A DNA stretch of 40,208 nt, taken from NCBI GenBank assembly GCA_015065285.1, contig SVQP01000002.1, positions 1-40,208 of the forward strand, written 5' to 3'. Below are positions 22,269 to 28,969 of the stretch, piece after piece. This DNA is from Oscillospiraceae bacterium. GTDB taxonomy: Bacteria; Bacillota; Clostridia; Oscillospirales; CAG-272. Within the stretch, counting starts at the first letter, position 1. Each line of letters starts with the position of its first letter. The notes beneath the pieces were generated by a model. That model saw only the letters and a list, made by a program, of their open reading frames with translations. It did not search any database and was not told the DNA's origin. Position numbers and translations under genes: made by a program.

Positions 22269-23855
22269 TCAATTTACAGGTTTGAGTGTCAGGGAATAGT
22301 CAAATACGATCTCGTCTCCGTCCGAGAGCGTATAGGCACCGCAGCCCACCGAGGGAGAGGTGCCGTTGACCGTGTACGTCCAGCCCGAAAGGTCTCCGTG
22401 CTGCTGCTCGTACAAATACGAGATGCCGCGCACGTAAGCACTCTCGCCGCTGCCCGAAGCGTCCACGTGCAGCTTACCTGCACGCGCGGCTTGGATCAGG
22501 ATATCGTAAACCGTTTCGCCTGCCTCGATCTCGTAGGACGAGGTGGCAAGAATGATGCCGTCGTGCGGCAAATAGTCGATCTGATCAAGCCCGGGCACCT
22601 GATCGCAGCGCACGGTCAGCGTTACGGTGCCAATGGGATTTTGCTTTGTCTCGGTCTGCCCGTGGTAGTAGTCCTCGGGAGATTTGACGTCGATCAGAAG
22701 GATGGCACACAAAAGCACCGCGCAGGCAAGCGCCACGGCTATGAAATTTTTATAGTGGCGCTTTTTGAGCAGCAAAAGCACCGCGCAGGCAATGCCGCCA
22801 AGCATAAGCACAATCGCGCAGGCGATGGGCTTGTAAGAGACCTCGCCCCCCGGCTGCTCGGGTGCGGGAATCGTGTCGCGCTCTGTCTGGTCAGCCTTTG
22901 TTTGCACCTCGTCGGGACGCGCACCATCCAAGGAATAAAGGGGGGAGAGCCCCTTTGTATAGCGCAGATACGCCGCCGCGGCACAAAACACCTGTGCGGT
23001 TGCCGCAGCACTGTGCACTCCGCCCGCTTGGTGGCAGTAGCTGCCGCTGCCAAGAGAAAAAGCTTCCATGGCATCAAAGGCGGTGTTGCCGTCCTTGATA
23101 AATCTTGTATCGGTCGTGGGGTCTACCCCCAGTGCGCACAGTGCAATGATGACTTGTGATGCACTCTCGGGATTTTCCACCCCGTAGCTGACAAAGCCGC
23201 CGCTTGCCTGCTGCTTTGCAGAGAGCAGGGCGAGCGCCTGATCAACAGCTGCACGCACGTCGGCTCTTTGCACGTAATCGGGCGCGAGTGATTGCAGCAC
23301 CATGGCAGTGACGTCCACGTCCGAGGCAGAGCCCGAAATTGCCCAGCCACCGTCCGGCTTTTGCAGGGCAAGCAGCTGATCCACCGCCCCGTCCACCGTG
23401 ACGTTGCCCGTATATCCTGCGCGCAGCAGGTGCAAGCCGTACGCGTAGCTCATCACGCCAAGCGCACCGGTTTCCTGATCGGCAACGCTTGCAATATAGG
23501 CATTTGTGCTGCCAATGGCGGCAAGGCACAGCGCGTATTTCTGCTTTGTGGTGGCAGAGGGCACGTTGTTTTGGGAAAGGTGTTCCAAAAGTGCCGCTTC
23601 ATAGGTGGAAAAGTCGTACGCTTCACCGCTTTGCGCAAGGCACAGAATATACCATTCCGCGCCCGTGCCGGCAGTTGCGCAAAGCTCGGAATCGATCCAT
23701 TCCTGCACCTCTTTGCCGCCTGCTTCGGAATCTATGATCCCGTCATAAATCTCTTGTGCGGGATCGGGTGAGCTCCGGGCACTCACCGAAACCGCCCCCG
23801 CGCACAAAAGCAAGCATAAAAGGCAGGTGGCCAGTGCCAAAAGCTTATTTTTCAT
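22269..23855 (-). CDS. Membrane-tethered transcobalamin-like protein: alpha/alpha barrel plus DUF4430 beta domain
   Basis: A 528-residue protein. Signal peptide (1-26). Residues about 30-305 have terpenoid-cyclase/prenyltransferase-type helical repeats, for example LLALQKPDGGWAISGSASDV (161-180), typical of an alpha/alpha barrel. A Pro/Glu linker leads to two membrane helices (342-363 and 370-389) joined by KKRHYK. The C-terminal beta domain (about 406-523) carries YEIEAGETVYDILIQA, SGWTYTVNG and LSDGDEIVFDY, matching DUF4430, the family of the transcobalamin and intrinsic factor beta domain. Both globular parts should lie outside, joined by the hairpin. Cobalamin capture is inferred from this architecture, the ECF neighbours and the riboswitch; heme or another ligand is less likely. 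AAGGAAA precedes the ATG. Confidence 0.82.
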   Translation of the reverse strand: MKNKLLALATCLLCLLLCAGAVSVSARSSPDPAQEIYDGIIDSEAGGKEVQEWIDSELCATAGTGAEWYILCLAQSGEAYDFSTYEAALLEHLSQNNVPSATTKQKYALCLAAIGSTNAYIASVADQETGALGVMSYAYGLHLLRAGYTGNVTVDGAVDQLLALQKPDGGWAISGSASDVDVTAMVLQSLAPDYVQRADVRAAVDQALALLSAKQQASGGFVSYGVENPESASQVIIALCALGVDPTTDTRFIKDGNTAFDAMEAFSLGSGSYCHQAGGVHSAAATAQVFCAAAAYLRYTKGLSPLYSLDGARPDEVQTKADQTERDTIPAPEQPGGEVSYKPIACAIVLMLGGIACAVLLLLKKRHYKNFIAVALACAVLLCAILLIDVKSPEDYYHGQTETKQNPIGTVTLTVRCDQVPGLDQIDYLPHDGIILATSSYEIEAGETVYDILIQAARAGKLHVDASGSGESAYVRGISYLYEQQHGDLSGWTYTVNGTSPSVGCGAYTLSDGDEIVFDYSLTLKPVN

Positions 23856-23858
23856 GCG

Positions 23859-24713
23859 TTATTTTTCCTTGCGTTTCATGCAAAGGCATGCCAAGGGAAG
23901 AAGGGCAACAAGACCTGCGCCGATCACTCCGCTGCAGCTATTCTGCTCCCCCGGCTCTTCCAAAACGGGACCCGTTGCCTCGGACACGGATACGGTCAGC
24001 TTGCAAACGGGCGGTACGATCACGGTGTCGGGGCAGCGCGCTCCGATCACGTACGATTCGACTGCAGCATTGAGCGTGTTGATCGAAATGGTGACCTGAC
24101 CGTTTTCATCCGTCTCCCACATGGGCGTCGAACCACTTGTGCTTTGCGCATAAACGGGATTGCCGTTCAGGGTAATGACTGCGCCCTCGACGGGATAGGA
24201 GATGGGATTCCAGTTCTCGTCGTAGCCTGCAGCCATGAGGGTCAGCGTGATCTCTTCTCCTGTGCTCACGGATGCCTCGGTGACGTCAAAATAGGTATAA
24301 ACGTCGCTCCAGTCCTGGCTCTGGTAGATAAAAGCGGTGATGCTGTCGCCGTCCTTGACGGGGTCTGCAAGACTCATACATGATGCGTTGTTGAGATAAT
24401 AGCCGAACATGCCGCTCTCATCTCCCCACAGCTTGCTCATGCTCAAGCCGTATTCGCCTGTGTAGTAGCCAAAGCCTGCCTTGGCACCGCCCTCGTAAAG
24501 CTTCTCGTGTACAGCGTACAGCGCGTCGCAAACGGTCAGAGCGCCGTCACCGTCCGCATCGGTCAGGTTCACCGTTTCCAGCGCGGCGACCACCGAGCCT
24601 TGTTTGATTACCGTAACGGTAACAGTGGGCTCTTCGCTTTTGGCGCCTACACCGATGGCGAGCAGAGAGAGCAGCAGACAAATTGTGAGAATCATGGTCA
24701 GTGTGTGTTTCAT
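23859..24713 (-). CDS. Surface protein with DUF4430-like domain, probable cobalamin-binding accessory
   Basis: A 284-residue protein. Signal peptide to about residue 24. Residues 29-131 form a DUF4430-like beta domain, with LTDADGDGALTVCDALYAVH (50-69) resembling a calcium loop and FGYYLNNASC and VKDGDSITAFIY as conserved strands. Residues about 143-243 look Ig-like. The end is NSCSGVIGAGL, a hydrophobic helix and KRKEK, a C-terminal anchor. It sits immediately upstream of the transcobalamin-like gene (3-bp gap) and overlaps the gene before it by 4 bp (ATGA at 24710-24713). It probably hands ligand to, or works with, the larger binding protein; this is inference. Confidence 0.78.
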   Translation of the reverse strand: MKHTLTMILTICLLLSLLAIGVGAKSEEPTVTVTVIKQGSVVAALETVNLTDADGDGALTVCDALYAVHEKLYEGGAKAGFGYYTGEYGLSMSKLWGDESGMFGYYLNNASCMSLADPVKDGDSITAFIYQSQDWSDVYTYFDVTEASVSTGEEITLTLMAAGYDENWNPISYPVEGAVITLNGNPVYAQSTSGSTPMWETDENGQVTISINTLNAAVESYVIGARCPDTVIVPPVCKLTVSVSEATGPVLEEPGEQNSCSGVIGAGLVALLPLACLCMKRKEK

Positions 24714-25036
24714 GGGGTGTTCTCCTTTTCTTTTTGTTGTGTATTTGGATCAGGTGCCCCATCTACAGCCTGATTCTTTTTTGCAGCCTTGGCAGCGGTA
24801 CGGGCTCTTTTGGCACGAATGCGCTTTTGCTTGATTTTCTCGGCATGGTCGTCATCTCGCGGTGCTTTGATGCCTGCAGCCTCCAGCGCGCGCGGCCAGG
24901 GACCCAGATGTGCCTTGATGGCAACCACCTCGCGCTCGGAAAAATCCGACCGCTGTGGGTATCGCTCCCCGCCCAGTTGCCCGTGCTTTTGCTGCAGCAG
25001 TGCAATGCAATTTTCCTTTGTCAGCTTGTCTGCCAT
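24710..25036 (-). CDS. Small protein with a homing-endonuclease-associated (HNH repeat-like) motif
   Basis: A 108-residue protein. Residues 1-60 read as one copy of the repeat found with homing endonucleases: LLQQKHGQLGGERYPQRSDF and then IKAHLGPWPRALEAAGI, with the GxWxxALxAAG core. The rest is a very basic tail (KIKQKRIRAKRARTAAKAAKK) and a polar end. No nuclease motif is visible. Such repeats probably bind DNA. ATG 25034-25036 follows GGAGGAAGG directly after the leader terminator, so it is the first gene under the cobalamin riboswitch, and its stop overlaps the next start. Why a putative DNA-binding protein leads this operon is unknown; the frame upstream of the ATG is riboswitch. Confidence 0.65.
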   Translation of the reverse strand: MADKLTKENCIALLQQKHGQLGGERYPQRSDFSEREVVAIKAHLGPWPRALEAAGIKAPRDDDHAEKIKQKRIRAKRARTAAKAAKKNQAVDGAPDPNTQQKEKENTP

Positions 25037-25046
25037 ACCTTCCTCC

Positions 25047-25087
25047 AAAACAAAAACGCGCCCTTTTGCCATATGGCAAAAAAGCGC
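25047..25087 (-). terminator. Leader terminator (riboswitch expression platform)
   Basis: On the minus strand GCGC plus a U-tract and GCC (25074-25087) pairs with GGCAAAAGGGCGC (25058-25070): about 13 pairs with two wobbles and one bulge, 4-nt loop, followed by GTTTTTGTTTT. It ends just before the ribosome binding site of the first gene, as expected of a transcription-terminating riboswitch. Confidence 0.8.
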
Positions 25088-25194
25088 AGCGATCCAACGC
25101 CCGGCCACAAAGAGTATCCCTCTTTTATGTACGAGCGAAAAACGGCTGCACCTTTCATATCCAAAAATGCTTGACCTTGCCATGCAAGCGCGTG

Positions 25195-25300
25195 TGCGAT
25201 TGCATTCTTGCCCGGTGGGTATTCCGACTTTGACGGTAATGATGGTTGCGACGGATTTTCACCGAACTTCCCCCTGATCCAAAGAACCGAGCTGCAAAAT
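25195..25300 (-). promoter_or_regulatory. Cobalamin riboswitch (compact form)
   Basis: Read on the minus strand the leader contains AGGGGGAAGTTCGGTGAAAA followed by TCCGTCGCAACC, the cobalamin aptamer core (GGGAA, GGTGAAAATCC, GC-A-CC). AAAGTCGGAATACCCACCGG then corresponds to the B12 box, usually AGTCAGGAnACCTGCC. The segment between core and box is very short, so the peripheral helices of class I aptamers are missing; it resembles a class II cobalamin riboswitch. It sits between a strong promoter and a terminator-like hairpin. Cobalamin binding should favour termination. Confidence 0.85.
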
Positions 25301-25314
25301 ATTCTGTTGGCATC

Positions 25315-25343
25315 ATTTTATCATGCTTTTGTGCCCTTGTCAA
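25315..25343 (-). promoter_or_regulatory. Promoter of the cobalamin-uptake operon
   Basis: Perfect TTGACA (25338-25343), 17-nt spacer, TAAAAT (25315-25320) on the minus strand. The leader to the first start codon is about 270 nt. Confidence 0.85.
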
Positions 25344-25372
25344 GATCGTGGGGATTTTTTTGCACGTACGTC

Positions 25373-25401
25373 TTGCAAAGTGGGCTTGTTTCCTGTATAA
25401 T
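25373..25401 (+). promoter_or_regulatory. Promoter of the aldo/keto reductase gene
   Basis: TTGCAA (25373-25378), 17-nt spacer, perfect TATAAT (25396-25401), divergent from the cobalamin operon promoter. Confidence 0.85.
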
Positions 25402-25430
25402 GAAAGAAAAAAGCATACGGAGGATACGTT

Positions 25431-26564
25431 ATGATATACAAGAATTTTCAAGGTGTTGCACTGAGCGCTTTGGGTATGGGCTGCATGCGTCTGCCGCAGA
25501 AATCCGAGAACGGTGCGGATATTGACGAGGCGGCGCTTGCCGAAATGGTTGAGCTGGCAATTTCCAAGGGCGTTAACTATTTTGATACCGCATGGGTCTA
25601 TCATCACGGCAAGAGCGAGGAGTTCATGGGAAGAGCGCTTGCCAAGTATCCGAGAGAGAGCTATTACGTTGCCACCAAGTTCCCCGGCTTTTCACTTGAT
25701 TTCTGGGGGCGCGGCAAGGAGATCTTCGAAGAGCAGCTGCGTCGCCTTGGCATGGACTATATTGACTATTATCTGATCCACAACGTGTCCGAGGGGAATA
25801 TCGACGCGTATCTGAATACCGAGAAGTACGGTGACGTGGAGTACATGATCGCAGAGAAAAAGGCAGGCAGAATCAAGCATCTGGGCTTTTCCACCCATGG
25901 TACGCTTGCTACCATGAAGAGATTTTTGGACAAGTATGCGCACGAGATGGAATTCTGCCAGATCCAGCTCAACTATCTGGATTACAAGCTGCAAAGCGCC
26001 AAGGAAAAGATTGAGCTGATCCGCTCCTACGGTCTTGGCGTGTGGGTCATGGAGCCCGTGCGTGGCGGTCGCCTTGCTTCGCTGGAGGCTGAGTATGCCG
26101 CAAAGCTGGAGTCGCTGCGTCCCGGTGTCAGCGGTCCCGAGTGGGCATTCCGCTTCTTGCAGTCGCTGCCCGACGTGGTGGTTACGTTGTCCGGCATGTC
26201 CAATATGCAGCAGCTTGGCGAGAATCTGGAAACCTTCTCTTGCGAAAAGCCCCTGAACGAGGCGGAGTGGCAGGCGCTCATGGAAATCGCGGACGATATG
26301 ATCGCAAAAAAGACGCTGCCTTGCACAGAGTGCCGTTATTGCACCCCGTATTGCGCACAACAGTTGGATATTCCACAAATGATTAAGTTTTATAATGCGC
26401 AGATGTATCCCGAGCACGCAGGAGAGGTCAGAGCGCAGGTTGCAGCACTGCCCGAGGAGCAAAAGCCCACGGCATGCATCGGCTGCCGGGCGTGTGAATC
26501 GGTCTGCCCGCAGAATATCAAGATCTCCGAGATGATGAGTGAGCTGGCAAAACGCACCTGCTGA
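25431..26564 (+). CDS. Aldo/keto reductase with C-terminal 4Fe-4S ferredoxin domain
   Basis: A 377-residue protein. The barrel holds the family tetrad: Asp in FDTAWVYHHG (with its Tyr), Lys in VATKFPG and His in YYLIHNV. The C-terminus has two Cys clusters, CTECRYCTPYC and CIGCRACESVCP, each fitting a 4Fe-4S site. Such fusion proteins of anaerobes are thought to link NAD(P)H-type reductase chemistry to ferredoxin-like electron carriers; the substrate is unknown. GGAGG lies seven bases before ATG 25431. It is followed after 14 bp by the DUF5107 gene, probably in one operon. Confidence 0.93.
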   Translation: MIYKNFQGVALSALGMGCMRLPQKSENGADIDEAALAEMVELAISKGVNYFDTAWVYHHGKSEEFMGRALAKYPRESYYVATKFPGFSLDFWGRGKEIFEEQLRRLGMDYIDYYLIHNVSEGNIDAYLNTEKYGDVEYMIAEKKAGRIKHLGFSTHGTLATMKRFLDKYAHEMEFCQIQLNYLDYKLQSAKEKIELIRSYGLGVWVMEPVRGGRLASLEAEYAAKLESLRPGVSGPEWAFRFLQSLPDVVVTLSGMSNMQQLGENLETFSCEKPLNEAEWQALMEIADDMIAKKTLPCTECRYCTPYCAQQLDIPQMIKFYNAQMYPEHAGEVRAQVAALPEEQKPTACIGCRACESVCPQNIKISEMMSELAKRTC

Positions 26565-26578
26565 GGGGGGGAATTTTC

Positions 26579-28672
26579 ATGAGCGTTTCTATCAATTTAT
26601 ATAATATACGCGGAAACGTGCCAAAAGGGCAGAATCCGCTGCCCCGATTCAGGCAGAGAAAGCCCTCTCCCACAAGGGTGGACGGGGAGTTTCCTCGGGA
26701 GCTTTCCGAGCACCTTGGCTGCATGACAAAGGTGCTGCCTTACATGACGCAGGACAGGTATGATCGCAGCAGAGACGAGCTGCAGTTGCCCTCGCTTGTG
26801 TTGGAAAACGAGTATTTGCGCGCAAGATTTTTGCCAAGTCTGGGTGGCAGACTGCATTCTTTGTACGATAAGGTGGCAAAAAAGCAGCTTTTGTTCAAAA
26901 ATCCCGTGATTCAACCCGGGAATCTTGCCATCCGTAACGCTTGGCTGTCCGGCGGTATAGAATGGAACGTGGGCAATTTCGGTCATACCTACACCACCTG
27001 TGACAACGTGTATGCCGCCGTGCTCTGCGATGGGGATGGAAACGAATTTATCCGCATTTACGAGTTTGAGCGCAATAAAAGCATCTTCTGGCAGGTGGAT
27101 TTCCACCTTCCCGCAGGGGAAAAGCGGCTGTATTCGCACGTCAAGCTGATCAACCCGTTTGATCGTGCCACCACCACCTATTGGTGGAGCAATATCGCCG
27201 TGCGCGCAGAGAGTCGTGTGCGTGTGCTGGCAAGTGAGAAACAGGTTATTTCGTTTGTGGACGGTGCTTGCCGTTACGAAACGCTGCCCAATCTGGTTGC
27301 CATGAACGGAATTGACGCCACTTATCCCGCAAATGCGGACCGCGCATACGATTATTTCATCCAATGCGAGGATAAAAACGCCTCTACCTGGGAGGCAGCC
27401 GCATACGAGGATGGTTCTGTTTTCTACGAGCGCAGCACAGCCCCGCTGCTTTATAAAAAGCTGTTTGCATGGGGCGAGCACGCTGCAGGCAAGCACTGGC
27501 AGGAATATTTGTCGGACGGAAAGGGAACCGGCTATTACGTAGAGCTGCAGGCGGGTATTGCACCCTCTCAGCTGCATGATAAGCCCATGCCCGCGGGCTG
27601 TGTGTACGAATGGACGCAGTGCTACGGCGGTATGCAGCTGGACGGGGGCAGAATGCTTGACGTGGACTACGACGATGCCGTTGCGTACTTCGGATCCGAG
27701 ATCGATCGCGAGATTGGTGCGCAGAAAATCGAAGAAATCCACCAAAACATGTGCAAATTGGCGCAAGTACCCGTCAAAGAGCAGCAAATTCTGCATTTCG
27801 GCTCCGGATTTGGCGCTGTAGAGATCGCCAGAATGGCGCAGGACGGCGACGGCGTGGCTCCCGAATCCATGTGTTTCCCGCAATCCGCGATCAAGGATGC
27901 CGAGCTGCCGTGGCTGACGCTTTTGCAAACCGGCAGCTTGCCGGAGCAGGATCCTGCAGAGCTGCCGCAATCTTATATGGTCAGCGAAAAATGGCTGAGC
28001 AGACTGCAAAACGCACCCAAAACGTGGAATAATTGCTTGCATCTTGGCGTGGCAAGCTATGAATGTCACACCACAGAGGTCATTGTCATGCAATCGTATG
28101 ACGAGCAGAAGAACATAGAAGCAACAAAAGCTGCAAAAGAGGCGTGGCTTGCCTCTGTTGCGTGCGCGCCCAACTGCTGGGCTTGGCGCAATCTTGCCGT
28201 GCTGGAGCGTGCCGAGGGCAACGACGAGCAGGCACGTGCGTATTATGACGCAGCTGTGGCAAGTCCGGGTGCGTTTGACGACGTCGCGCTTGCCTCGGAA
28301 TACCTGCAGTACCTCAATGCCTGCAAGCTTTACGAAAAAGCGTGGGAGCTTTACGTGAGCCTGCCGCAAAATTGCGCAGAGGATGACCGTATTTCGATCA
28401 CGGCAGCCGTCGCTGCACTGAAGCTGCGCCGCGTGAAGTATCTGGAAGAATTTTTTACGCGCGAGCATCACGCCATCAGTGAGGGCGAGACGACGCTGAC
28501 CGATCTTTGGTTCGGGCTTTGCGCCCTGCGCCTGGCTGCAGAGCGGGGAATTGCCGATCCGGATGAGCAGCTTCTTGCACAGCTTGCGGACGAGGCGTGG
28601 GATTTGTGCCCGCCCGACGAGTCGATCGATTTCCGCATGTCACTGGACCGCAAGAACAAGTACAGAGTGTAA
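26579..28672 (+). CDS. DUF5107 protein with TPR-like C-terminus
   Basis: A 697-residue soluble protein without signal peptide. The N-terminal part (about 50-390) matches DUF5107: ENEYLRARFLPSLGGRLHSL, GGIEWNVGNFGHTY and TTYWWSNIAVRAESRVRVL, a beta-sandwich fold resembling sugar-mutarotase-like domains. The C-terminal part (about 520-690) consists of helical TPR-like pairs such as APNCWAWRNLAVLERAEGND. Members are often near carbohydrate genes and are thought to act on sugars; no activity is established from sequence. A run of seven G (26565-26571) serves as ribosome binding site for ATG 26579. Second gene after the aldo/keto reductase; no clear terminator follows. Confidence 0.85.
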   Translation: MSVSINLYNIRGNVPKGQNPLPRFRQRKPSPTRVDGEFPRELSEHLGCMTKVLPYMTQDRYDRSRDELQLPSLVLENEYLRARFLPSLGGRLHSLYDKVAKKQLLFKNPVIQPGNLAIRNAWLSGGIEWNVGNFGHTYTTCDNVYAAVLCDGDGNEFIRIYEFERNKSIFWQVDFHLPAGEKRLYSHVKLINPFDRATTTYWWSNIAVRAESRVRVLASEKQVISFVDGACRYETLPNLVAMNGIDATYPANADRAYDYFIQCEDKNASTWEAAAYEDGSVFYERSTAPLLYKKLFAWGEHAAGKHWQEYLSDGKGTGYYVELQAGIAPSQLHDKPMPAGCVYEWTQCYGGMQLDGGRMLDVDYDDAVAYFGSEIDREIGAQKIEEIHQNMCKLAQVPVKEQQILHFGSGFGAVEIARMAQDGDGVAPESMCFPQSAIKDAELPWLTLLQTGSLPEQDPAELPQSYMVSEKWLSRLQNAPKTWNNCLHLGVASYECHTTEVIVMQSYDEQKNIEATKAAKEAWLASVACAPNCWAWRNLAVLERAEGNDEQARAYYDAAVASPGAFDDVALASEYLQYLNACKLYEKAWELYVSLPQNCAEDDRISITAAVAALKLRRVKYLEEFFTREHHAISEGETTLTDLWFGLCALRLAAERGIADPDEQLLAQLADEAWDLCPPDESIDFRMSLDRKNKYRV

Positions 28673-28802
28673 ATGCAAGTTTGATTTCCAATTCTTTCAT
28701 ATGGGAATTGGAGAATTATCGATAAACATTAAACTGCGTCACGGAAAATGAAAATTCTTCTATATTATTCTGAATTTTTTTCATTTTTCCTCAAGAACAT
28801 CA
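28673..28802. other. AT-rich intergenic region
   Basis: No gene. TCCAATTC (28687-28694) and GAATTGGA (28705-28712) form an 8-bp stem without a T-run, perhaps a 3' processing or weak termination hairpin of the preceding operon. The right end leads into the opp promoter. Confidence 0.45.
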
Positions 28803-28831
28803 TTGACAAATGAAAATTTCTGTGATACAAT
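28803..28831 (+). promoter_or_regulatory. Promoter of the opp operon
   Basis: Perfect TTGACA (28803-28808), 17-nt spacer, TACAAT (28826-28831). Start near 28838, leaving a leader of about 130 nt. Confidence 0.88.
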
Positions 28832-28862
28832 AGTCCCGTTCATAGGCTCGTGCAGCTTGTTT

Positions 28863-28915
28863 TTTTGCGTTGAATGAGGTCTTTTTTCAGGGAAAAAACC
28901 TCTTTCAATGCAAAA
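28863..28915 (+). other. Long hairpin in the oppA leader
   Basis: TTTTGCGTTGAATGAGGT (28863-28880) pairs with ACCTCTTTCAATGCAAAA (28898-28915), 18 positions with few mismatches, and the pairing can continue into the U/A-rich loop. No T-run follows, so it is not an ordinary terminator. It could stabilise the abundant oppA mRNA. Confidence 0.75.
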
Positions 28916-28969
28916 GAGCCGCTGCGCGAGGCAAAAAACAAAAACAAAAATTCATAAATGGAGGACATT

